NCBI RefSeq assembly: GCF_000513115.1
Contig: NZ_BAUU01000004.1
Span: 62,001 to 126,000, forward strand
Length of the DNA: 64,000 bases
DNA from: Halalkalibacter hemicellulosilyticusJCM 9152
GTDB lineage: Bacteria; Bacillota; Bacilli; Bacillales; Bacillaceae_D
Reading direction: 5' to 3'
Shown: one piece after another, positions 35,150-43,900 of the stretch
Layout: every line of letters starts with the position of its first letter
Numbering within the stretch: position 1 is the first letter of the stretch
Notes under the pieces: model-generated
The model's database searches: none
What the model was told of the DNA's origin: nothing
What the model saw: only the letters and a program-made list of their open reading frames with translations
Translations under genes and position numbers: made by a program

Positions 35150-36472
35150 ATGAAAAAAAAGGGGCTATTTTTCATTGTTCTATTGGCATTGTTATTATTC
35201 ATCATGGTTGCTTGTGGGAACAATTCAGACACTGCTGGGGACAATGGTGGTGGAACAGCAGGAGACAACGATACTAACTCTAATGAAGAACAAGAAGGAT
35301 CAGGGGAGGAGGCGACACTTAGATTTGCGATTTGGGACTCGAATCAAGAGCCAGGGCTGCGACAAATAGCAGATGAATTTCAAGCAGAAAACCCAGGAAT
35401 CAACATTAATATTCAAGTGAATGGCTGGAGTGACTATTGGACAGCGCTTGAGGCAGGGGCGACTGGTGGCTCCTTACCTGATGTGTTTTGGATGCATTCA
35501 AATGAAATTTATCGCTATTCATCTAATGAGATGTTATTGAATTTAAATGACTATATTGATAGCAGTAGTCTAGTTGAGATGGACAAATTTCCTGAAGGTT
35601 TGACATCCATCTACAATCATGAAGGGAATCAGTATGCCATTCCAAAAGATTATGACACGATTGGACTTTGGTACAACAAAACGATGTTCGATGAAGCTGA
35701 CGTTTCTTATCCAGATGACACATGGACATGGGATGATTTATATGAAGCAGCACAAGCACTTACTAAAGATGATGGATCACAATATGGTATTTTAACACCG
35801 TTACACAATCAAGAGGGTTATTATAACTTTGTTTACCAAAATGGTGGAACGATTATTACTGACGATAAAGTATCGGGGTATGATGATCCGAACACAATTG
35901 AAGCGCTTGAATATTATGTTCGTTTTGTAGAGGAAGGTTTATCTCCACAAGAGTTTGGTGATGCAGAAAGAGCGAACCATCTCCAAAATGGATATGCTGC
36001 GATGGGATTCTTTGGTTCATGGAATTTAACAGGGTTTACTGAAAACGAATACATGGTAGAGAACTTTGATGTAGCCGTATTACCAGCTGCAAATGACGGT
36101 GGAAGAGCTTCTATCTTTAATGGACTTGGCAATGCGATTGCTCATAATACCGAGCACCCTGAGGCTGCGTGGAAATGGGTAGAGTATTTAAGTTCTGAAG
36201 AAGGTCAAACAAAACAAGCTGAGCTAGGTATTGCTATTTCAGCATATGACGGAGTAGCTGACGCATGGATCAATTCTAACGATGTGTATGATATTGGTGT
36301 ATTTATTGATATGGTCGATTATGCACAAATTAGACCATATTCGAATACAACAGCGGTTTGGGAAGATAGGACGTATGAAGAACTAAGAGGTGCATTTACT
36401 GGTAATAAAACCGTAGAACAAGCTGCAAACGATGCGGCGGCCATTATGAATGAAAGCCTTTCGCAAGAATAA
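35150..36472 (+). CDS. Sugar ABC substrate-binding lipoprotein (family 1)
   Basis: 440 residues: signal peptide, lipobox MVAC (Cys22), an acidic and Gly/Asn-rich linker of about 30 residues, and a family 1 solute-binding domain (WDSNQEPGLRQIADEFQAEN; GSLPDVFWMHSNEI; YAIPKDYDTIGLWYNKTMFD; a WKWVEYLSSEEGQ near the end). AGGAGGGTTAAA precedes the ATG. Paired with the two permeases downstream; no ATPase gene is present, so a shared MsmX-like ATPase is expected. A cre-like site and a palindrome lie upstream. Cargo likely the product of the large wall-anchored hydrolase encoded further on. Confidence 0.88.
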   Translation: MKKKGLFFIVLLALLLFIMVACGNNSDTAGDNGGGTAGDNDTNSNEEQEGSGEEATLRFAIWDSNQEPGLRQIADEFQAENPGININIQVNGWSDYWTALEAGATGGSLPDVFWMHSNEIYRYSSNEMLLNLNDYIDSSSLVEMDKFPEGLTSIYNHEGNQYAIPKDYDTIGLWYNKTMFDEADVSYPDDTWTWDDLYEAAQALTKDDGSQYGILTPLHNQEGYYNFVYQNGGTIITDDKVSGYDDPNTIEALEYYVRFVEEGLSPQEFGDAERANHLQNGYAAMGFFGSWNLTGFTENEYMVENFDVAVLPAANDGGRASIFNGLGNAIAHNTEHPEAAWKWVEYLSSEEGQTKQAELGIAISAYDGVADAWINSNDVYDIGVFIDMVDYAQIRPYSNTTAVWEDRTYEELRGAFTGNKTVEQAANDAAAIMNESLSQE

Positions 36473-36483
36473 TAGAACATGAA

Positions 36484-36523
36484 GATAGATACGGTAACAT
36501 AATCTGGTGTTGCCGTATCTATC
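36484..36523 (+). other. Intercistronic stem-loop between binding protein and permeases
   Basis: GATAGATACGG/CCGTATCTATC perfect 11-bp outer stem with an inner AACA/TGTT pair, 11 bases after the stop codon, no T run. Typical position for a hairpin that stabilises the binding-protein segment of the mRNA. Confidence 0.65.
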
Positions 36524-36578
36524 TCAAGTATTATTTGCTTCAATACGAAGAAAGTATTCTTAAGCTGGAGGTGAGAAA

Positions 36579-37493
36579 ATGACTATATCAAACATGGTGA
36601 AACGAAAGCCAACCAAGAGACAATTAAATGAATGGTATTGGGCATGGTTTTTAATAGCTCCAACAATGATTGGCCTTGTTATTCTAAACATCATACCGAT
36701 CGTTCAGACGTTGTATTTAAGTTTATTTAGAACAGGGGATTTTGGTCAAGGGAATGTATTCGTAGGTTTGGATAACTATATACGGATGTTGAGCGATGTT
36801 CAAGTTTGGCGAGCGACAGCTAATACGTTGCTGTACACCATCATTGTCATTCCAATCTCTATATCGATTTCACTCGTTGTAGCCGTTTTCTTGAATGAAA
36901 AAATCTTTGCTAGAACTACATATCGCACGATTTACTTTATACCGATGATTGCTGCTCCAGCTGCAGTAACGATGGTTTGGAAGTGGTTGTATAATAACCA
37001 ATTCGGTATTATCAACTATATGCTAGAAGGGATTGGATTAAGTCGAGTCGATTGGATTAATGATCCCAATGTTGCACTTATTTCTGTATCGATTATTGGA
37101 ATTTGGAGTATTATCGGGTACAACGTTGTTCTTATGTTGGCGGGGTTACAGGAAATACCGAAGGATTACTATGAGGCTTCGATGATTGACGGAGCTGGCC
37201 CATTATCGAAACTTTTAAATGTAACAATCCCTTTGCTGTCACCAACGTTATTTTTTATTACTGTTACAACTATTATTCAATCTATGCAAGTATTTGATTT
37301 TATTTATATGATGATCGATGTGACAAGTCCAGCATATGATAGCACCGTTTCATTAGTTTATTTATTTTACAATAATTCATTTAGGTATAGCGAAAGAGGT
37401 TATGGCTCAGCTATTGTGATGTTGCTACTAATTATTATTTTAATCATGACCGTGTTCCAAATGAAAGCACAGAAAAAGTGGGTTAATTATTAG
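36579..37493 (+). CDS. Sugar ABC importer permease 1 (MalF/UgpA-like)
   Basis: 304 residues, six predicted helices; starts after GGAGGTGAGAAA. The EAA loop is YEASMIDGAGPLSKLLNVTI (about residues 199-218). GLDNYIRMLSDVQVWRATANT is the typical periplasmic stretch of this family. Operon with the next gene, 18 bases on. Confidence 0.9.
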   Translation: MTISNMVKRKPTKRQLNEWYWAWFLIAPTMIGLVILNIIPIVQTLYLSLFRTGDFGQGNVFVGLDNYIRMLSDVQVWRATANTLLYTIIVIPISISISLVVAVFLNEKIFARTTYRTIYFIPMIAAPAAVTMVWKWLYNNQFGIINYMLEGIGLSRVDWINDPNVALISVSIIGIWSIIGYNVVLMLAGLQEIPKDYYEASMIDGAGPLSKLLNVTIPLLSPTLFFITVTTIIQSMQVFDFIYMMIDVTSPAYDSTVSLVYLFYNNSFRYSERGYGSAIVMLLLIIILIMTVFQMKAQKKWVNY

Positions 37494-37511
37494 TGAAGGA
37501 GGTGATTAATC

Positions 37512-38348
37512 ATGCATTCGAATCGAAATAAGATATTAAAAAGAATAGGTATCCATACGTTTTTGATTGCTGGAGCGATTATCATGATTTTCCCCTTTGT
37601 ATGGATGGTGCTCACTTCTTTTAAAACGGTAACTGAATCGACATCCATGAATCCATTTGTTTTCTTTCCTAGTGAGTGGAGATGGGAAAACTATACGGTC
37701 GTATTAGAACAAAATAATTTTATTATTCTTTATTACAATACGTTAGCGATGATGTTTTGGCGTGTTATATGTGGAGTGCTATTTAGTGCGATGGCCGCTT
37801 TTGCATTTGCCAGGCTTACATTCCCAGGCAGGAACTTTCTATTCGGTATGGTTCTCTTTCAAATGATGGTTCCAGTACAAATCTTTATCATTCCACAATA
37901 TTTAATGGTCGATGCTGTGGGAATGAGAGACACGATATTCGCCTTAGCATTTCCGGGTTTAGTTAGTGCTTTTGGAACTTTTTTATTAAGACAATTTTTC
38001 ATGCAACTTCCGAAGGAGTTAGAGGAAGCGGCGATATTGGACGGAGCTAATATTGGTCAAATATTCTTACGTATTATGCTTCCTTTAGTCCGATCAGGCT
38101 TAATCGCACTTGGTATTTTTACGGCATTATTCGCATTCAAAGATTTAATGTGGCCGCTTATCATAAATTCTGATCCGGAATCGGCAGTCTTATCGTCTGC
38201 GTTAGCGAGAATTCAAGGAGCGTATTCAGTGATTTATCCTCAGCTAATGGCTGTATCAGTACTTGCCATTTGGCCAATGCTCATTGTGTATTTAATGTTC
38301 CAACGAAAATTTATCGAGGGTATTTCAACTTCAGGTGGAAAACTATAA
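37512..38348 (+). CDS. Sugar ABC importer permease 2 (MalG/UgpE-like)
   Basis: 278 residues, six predicted helices. MVLTSFKT and the EAA loop LEEAAILDGANIGQIFLRIM (about residues 174-193) identify it; C-terminus QRKFIEGISTSGGKL is usual for the family. GAAGGAGGTGATTAATC is a very strong ribosome binding site. Ends the importer operon; an imperfect hairpin follows about 100 bases later. Confidence 0.9.
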   Translation: MHSNRNKILKRIGIHTFLIAGAIIMIFPFVWMVLTSFKTVTESTSMNPFVFFPSEWRWENYTVVLEQNNFIILYYNTLAMMFWRVICGVLFSAMAAFAFARLTFPGRNFLFGMVLFQMMVPVQIFIIPQYLMVDAVGMRDTIFALAFPGLVSAFGTFLLRQFFMQLPKELEEAAILDGANIGQIFLRIMLPLVRSGLIALGIFTALFAFKDLMWPLIINSDPESAVLSSALARIQGAYSVIYPQLMAVSVLAIWPMLIVYLMFQRKFIEGISTSGGKL

Positions 38349-38446
38349 TTCTCCCTAATCATTATAGTTCGAAATGGTTCACTTAGCAGGAGCTTGGAAC
38401 AGAGAACGAGATGTGAAAGTAACAAGAGCAAGGTCCACAAGAGTTA

Positions 38447-38475
38447 AGGGTGTTCAAAAACTTTTGAGGTGCCCT
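38447..38475 (+). other. Imperfect hairpin after the importer operon
   Basis: AGGGTGTTCAAAA pairs with TTTTGAGGTGCCCT; AAGTTTAAAG follows. Possible weak terminator for the importer operon. Confidence 0.4.
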
Positions 38476-38538
38476 AAGTTTAAAGGTAAGAGGGGGCACG
38501 TGCTCACATACTCTTGAAAAAGCTAATGGATTTTTTAG

Positions 38539-39420
38539 TTATTTTTTGTCTGAAAATAAAGGGTCTTGTTTTTGGGCTCGGTACCTTTTGGGGCTTATTC
38601 GATAATAGTTTTTGAACACTTTTGAAAAGGTTAATGGGTTTGTATACCCAACTTCAGCAGCAATTTCATTAACGAGTAGATCAGTAGTTTTTAACAGCGT
38701 GCAAGCCTTTTCAAGACGATATTTAACTAAGTATTCTTGTGGCGATACTTTTAAGATTTTCTTGAAAATGGTTGTTAAGTAACTGCGATTAATCCCAATA
38801 TAGTTGGCGATATCATGTATCTTAATGTTCTTTTCATAATTATGTGAAATGAATTCAAGTGCATGTTCAACATAAATGTGAAAAGGATAATCATAGCTTT
38901 TCGATTCTTTAGTCGCCATGTGATCCTTTTCTTGAATTAATGAAGAAAGAAACATATAGAGATACCCTTCACGTTTCAGTTCATTAGCATAAGTGAGTTT
39001 ACTGGCATCTAACATGTTATTGACATAATTCGTTAAGTCTTCTTCGCATTTAAATGTTTGCACACGTTTCTCTTTACTAAATGATGCGTTGATTAGACAT
39101 GTTTCTGCTTTTAAACCGTCAAATCCGATCCAAATGTATGTCCACGGATCATTTTTATCAGCTTCATAGTAAGTAACTTCAGAAGGATAGATTAGAAAGG
39201 CTTCATTTTTACTAATGTGATAAGTTTTACTACCTACTTTCAAAATTCCTTTACCTTTAATAATGTAATGCAATAAATACTCAGTGCGGCTTACAGGTCC
39301 ATACGAGTGGTTGGGGTCACATTCTTCTTTGCCACAATAACAGAGGTATAAGTCATAAGAATTCTTTTTCAAATGTTCTAAACACTTGTAGCGCGCTGAA
39401 TTAGTGAATTTAGTCTGCAT
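38539..39420 (-). CDS. AraC-family regulator with cupin domain
   Basis: About 293 residues from the ATG at 39420, with AAGGAGAA 6-8 bases upstream (an ATG two codons earlier is closer to it). Cupin-like N-terminal half (EYLLHYIIKGKGILKVGSKT, NEAFLIYPSEVTYYEADKN) and C-terminal double helix-turn-helix (IANYIGINRSYLTTIFKKIL; AAEVGYTNPLTFSKVFKNYY). The LYLCYCGKEECDPNHSYGP segment with three Cys and a His near residue 22 is a recurrent feature of this AraC subgroup. Faces the importer operon and is divergent from the LacI gene. Confidence 0.85.
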   Translation of the reverse strand: MQTKFTNSARYKCLEHLKKNSYDLYLCYCGKEECDPNHSYGPVSRTEYLLHYIIKGKGILKVGSKTYHISKNEAFLIYPSEVTYYEADKNDPWTYIWIGFDGLKAETCLINASFSKEKRVQTFKCEEDLTNYVNNMLDASKLTYANELKREGYLYMFLSSLIQEKDHMATKESKSYDYPFHIYVEHALEFISHNYEKNIKIHDIANYIGINRSYLTTIFKKILKVSPQEYLVKYRLEKACTLLKTTDLLVNEIAAEVGYTNPLTFSKVFKNYYRISPKRYRAQKQDPLFSDKK

Positions 39421-39545
39421 AAACATTTCTCCTTAGAAATATCGTAAACTCTCATTTATCATATCACTCCATGTAGATTATGGTCTAGCTACGAGCGATG
39501 AACCATTTAGTAGATATAGTAGAACAAATATCTATCACACATGTA

Positions 39546-39557
39546 AATGTTAACATT
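39546..39557 (+). promoter_or_regulatory. Perfect 12-bp palindrome ahead of the LacI gene
   Basis: AATGTTAACATT lies 34 bases before the LacI-family start codon, in the AraC/LacI divergent region. Plausible autoregulatory operator. Confidence 0.4.
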
Positions 39558-39591
39558 CATTTTAATTTCGCAAAAGATGAGGTGCCACTTC

Positions 39592-40662
39592 ATGGTAACT
39601 ATAACGGATGTTGCTGAAGCAGCTAATGTTTCAATTGCAACAGTTTCTAGAGTATTAAACAACGATAAGAAGATGAGTGTATCCATTCAAACAAGGCAAC
39701 GAATTTTGGAAATCTCAAAAAAATTGGGATATGTCCCAGTAAAACAAAGAAATTTTGATAAAGGTGAGCCAGTACATAAAACACATATCGGCATTATCAT
39801 GTATTGCTCTCAACAATACGAGTGGGATGATGTGTATTTTATGTCTATCCGAAAAGGGATTGAAAAAGAGTGCAATCGAAAAGGTCTAACTATTAAAAAA
39901 ATCTTTCATCTCGGTAATGGTCCTAGTTTAGATAATAGCGTTCTGAGAGAATTAGATGGTGTTATTTTCGTTGGTGGTCCGAGTGAACTAGAGGAAGCCC
40001 TCTTATATCGCCGGTTTGATTCAAATATTGTCTATGTTAATCACCTAGCAAACAATGGTCAATATGATCATATCAGTATTCATTTTAAAAAGGCTACACA
40101 AAAAGTATTATATTACCTTTTCTCATTAGGACATAAACAAATTGGCTACATAGGGGGAATTGAGCATCGTGGTCAAACGGGACCTGAGATTGAAAACCCG
40201 CGGAAGGTTGCTTTTCAAGAAATTATGATGAAGGAAGGTCTTTACTATGATGAATTTGTTCAACTTTCGAATGGCTTTTTGATGCATGATGGTTATCAAA
40301 GCATGAAGAAAATCTTACAGAAGGGGACGCTACCGACGGCTTACTTTGTGGCAAGTGATGCAATGGCTATTGGAGTTATACGAGCATTGCATGAGGTGAA
40401 TATTAACGTGCCAGGTGATGTTAGTATTGTTAGTTTTAATGATATTGATATGGCGGAATATACTCAACCTTCTTTGACAACTATTAAGGTCCATACGGAA
40501 GAAATGGGGAAATATGCGGTCAAAATGCTATTGGATCGTTTTGAAGGGAGAGATATTCCGATAAATGTACTATTTCCTACTAATCTAATCATCAGAGAAA
40601 GCACAAAAGCGTTAAATGTGAGTAAAAATCGTAACTCAGCTAGTGAAATAACTAAAGTCTAA
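39592..40662 (+). CDS. LacI-family transcriptional regulator
   Basis: 356 residues from the ATG at 39592 (GAGGTG ten bases upstream). An in-frame ATG at 39547 overlaps the palindrome and has no ribosome binding site. The N-terminal helix-turn-helix is textbook: TITDVAEAANVSIATVSRVL at residues 3-22, followed by the hinge and a periplasmic-binding-protein-like sugar domain (GVIFVGGPSEL, HKQIGYIGGI, SIVSFNDIDMAEYTQPSLTT). Likely represses the nearby importer and perhaps the large hydrolase gene downstream. The terminator begins inside the last codons. Confidence 0.9.
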   Translation: MVTITDVAEAANVSIATVSRVLNNDKKMSVSIQTRQRILEISKKLGYVPVKQRNFDKGEPVHKTHIGIIMYCSQQYEWDDVYFMSIRKGIEKECNRKGLTIKKIFHLGNGPSLDNSVLRELDGVIFVGGPSELEEALLYRRFDSNIVYVNHLANNGQYDHISIHFKKATQKVLYYLFSLGHKQIGYIGGIEHRGQTGPEIENPRKVAFQEIMMKEGLYYDEFVQLSNGFLMHDGYQSMKKILQKGTLPTAYFVASDAMAIGVIRALHEVNINVPGDVSIVSFNDIDMAEYTQPSLTTIKVHTEEMGKYAVKMLLDRFEGRDIPINVLFPTNLIIRESTKALNVSKNRNSASEITKV

Positions 40663-40696
40663 AATAGAAAAAATTGATTTTAGACTTTCTTTTTTT
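40654..40696 (+). terminator. Terminator of the LacI gene, overlapping its stop codon
   Basis: AAAGTCTAAAAT/ATTTTAGACTTT perfect 12-bp stem with C then seven T; the TAA stop lies inside the left arm. Confidence 0.85.
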
Positions 40697-40837
40697 GCGA
40701 AGGAATGTATATGAATAACTTGAAAGGGCTTACAATTGTGTGTGTGTTAATGTTTTGGGAAATAAGTACTTACTTATTCAGTAAACAAAGCAGAATGTCA
40801 TCTAAGATCTTACACTTCCTCAAGCTGTGATTTATTT

Positions 40838-40848
40838 AAGGGGGTGAT
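40838..40848 (+). promoter_or_regulatory. Orphan Shine-Dalgarno-like tract in the leader of the large hydrolase gene
   Basis: AAGGGGGTGAT lies about 73 bases before the start codon; only a 10-codon frame follows. The true ribosome binding site (AAGGAG) is separate at 40904-40909. Confidence 0.4.
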
Positions 40849-40920
40849 TGTCGAAGGGATCGTTATTTCGTAACAAGAGTGGTCAGATTTTTAAAATGAT
40901 TAGAAGGAGTGAAATGGTGG

Positions 40921-43900
40921 ATGCGAAATTTCAGAAAAGTGTTAATGGTTCTATTATCAGTTCTTTTGCTATTTCCAAATATGTCACTTGCCGTATCGTT
41001 GAATTCAACTGACAAAACCAATGTGGAGAATACGATTCCGGATCCGTTGTATCATTGGGGGTTTGAAGAAAACGAGGTTGATGGAGAAGTTATTTCGAAC
41101 CAATTAAATAGAGAAGACAACAATGATGCTGCAGTCATGCGAGAAAATGCAGCTGTTGTAGAAGATGATGAAAGAGGAGACGTTTTATATCTACCAGGTA
41201 ATGGGTGGTTAACATTGCCGGATGATTTATATAAGGACGTCGATGAGGAGCTTACTGTTTCAATGTGGGCAAAGATTGCTAATAACGCTGAAATGTATTC
41301 AAGATTATTTTCCTCAACCATAACGGAAAAACACCAGCATTTTCAAGGGGTGAGTGGTTCATGGAGTGATCCGGAGTTTTCCATTGCAGCAGGGGGCGGA
41401 GAATATAACCACTTAATCCATTCAGGTACAAACCCAGAACGTGCTGCGGATTATCGTGCTGGGCTCCATTGGGACAAGCAACCACCAAGAGAAGCGTGGC
41501 ACCATATTACGGTTACAATGAAGAATGATGGCAGTTACCAAGCATACTTAGACGGGCAAGAAATTGCGGTTGATGGGTTAGATCCTCAAGCGAGTAGTAG
41601 CGATGCAACGGTGGTAGAAGCAGTCAAACAATTTTTTGACTCAGATAACTTAGAGGCATTAACGTATAATGATTTTGGACGATCCATATATACATCTGAT
41701 GGGGATGTAATAGGGTACTTTGATGATATCAAAATCTATAATCAATCCTTATCAAAAGAACAGGTTATTGAAGATATGGGCTCTGAATATGATGCTACTA
41801 TAAAGCATATTTCAATAAAAGATGATCATATTGATGTAGACAGCTATACAATCACATATGAAACAACGGAAAGTTATCTTGGACTTGAAGATATCATCAT
41901 CGAGACGTCACATCCAGATGCAGTAGCGGAGATTGATAGAGTCAGTTCGTTTGATTTTGATATAACCGTTACGTCGCCAAATGAACTGAAAAAAATCACA
42001 TACATGCTTAAACTATACAACCCGAGCATTGGTGCGATCGTGAGTTTTAAGATGAATGAACGAAATGAAGACATTATGCATGGTGCTAGTGGTTTTTTAT
42101 ATGGGGTTAGTGAGCCAAATGTTCCAACGATTGATCTATTAGCCCCACTTAAACCTCAAAGCGTAGAGCAGAAGCCTCCTAATGGTCTTCAGCATCCAAC
42201 TGGTGATGGACTAAGAGTTGCTGACACCTATTTTGAGGCGGGGACAAGGTGGATTCAATTAGCTGTTCAAGATATGTATTTACAATGGCCCTACGAATAT
42301 GAGGGGCTCGATCATTATGAGGTATTAGTAAGGAAAACGGTTAGAGCCTCGAAAGCAAGTGGAGATAGTGACAAAATCGTTTACGTTATTTTTAATGAGC
42401 CTAGTGACATTTGGTTTAGAGATAATATGGGAGAAGACGGTTTCTTGAGTGCTTGGGAAAGAATGTATAAGGTCGTAAAGGAAGAAGATCCTGACGCAAA
42501 AATTGCAGGTCCAAACCTATCGCACTATCAGCATCTGTTCCACGAGCAATTTATGGAATTTGTAGTTAGAAATGATGTCATTCCAGACCAATTTACATGG
42601 CATGAATTATCAGGAAACCATTCTCTTCGTAATTGGGACGAGCATATGAATCATTATAGAGAATTACAAGCGAAGTATGGACTTGACATACCAATTGTAA
42701 TTAATGAATATGCGAATCCAGAAGTAAATGGAGCTCCTGGCCGATTGGTTCGCTGGCTTTCTAGAGTGGAAAATAGTAAGGTCTATGCTAGTCTAGCATA
42801 TTGGCATTCAGCGAATACGTTAAATGAGTTAGCTGCTGATGCGAATAAACCAAATGGAGCATGGTGGTTATACAAATGGTATGGCGATATGACAGGTCAG
42901 ACGGTAGATATTGAAACGAATAATACGAGCATAGATGGATTGTATGGTTTAGCCTCTATTGATGATGAAAAAGGGAAAGCGTATACCATATTCGGTGGCG
43001 ATGATGGAATGATTACAGCTTCCTTAGAGAATCTAGTTGAAACAGAGACATTTGAGGGTGCATCGTCTGCCCATGTTAAGCTGTATCGTACCAAATATAC
43101 AGGGTTTATGGGAAGTTATGAGGTACCTAGAGTTGAATTTGAAGGGAATCTTTCATTTGATGGTGGAGACTTAAACATTATGGTTCAGGATGCTCATCAT
43201 TTGGATGCCTTTCATGCAGTCATTACACCGGCAACGGATGATTCAGTTATCAATCAACAAGACTATGATCGAGTATGGACTGAATCATATGAAGCAGAAG
43301 AGGCAGAATTAAATGGTGCTTACTCTCAGAGGTCAGGTTGGGGAGTTGTTTCCAATGATCAATTTGTTAGAGGTTTAGATTCACCTGAAAAAAATGTGAG
43401 TTTTCATGTGGAAGTGCCGAAGGATGGAATGTATTTATTTGAAGTGTTTTATGGGAATGGTGCTCCACTTACCGATGGACAAAATCGAGCACAGGGTGAA
43501 CTTGCTCAGCAATTATTAACGTTAAATGGAGAAGAATATGATGTTTTAACCTATGATTCTACCATCGACTTAGATAAATTTGCGAGCAAGAAACTTTATC
43601 TTGATTTGAATGAAGGTACGAATACGTTCAAGTTCAGTTATGCAAGTGGAATGGAAGCCTCACTCGATAAAATTGATTTAACATACGTAGGTGAAATTGG
43701 TGAAAAAGTTGTGAAAGAGTATAAGTATGAAGCTGAAGAAGCTTATTATACAGAAGGCTATACTCTTAAACAATCAAAGAATCAATTTAGTGGTTCTGGC
43801 TATATTGAAGGTAAGGGTGAGAATGAGTACACGGTTGTTGTTGAAGATAATGGCTATTATGATTTAGAGCTAGGCTATGCATCTGAAACAGATCAACAGC

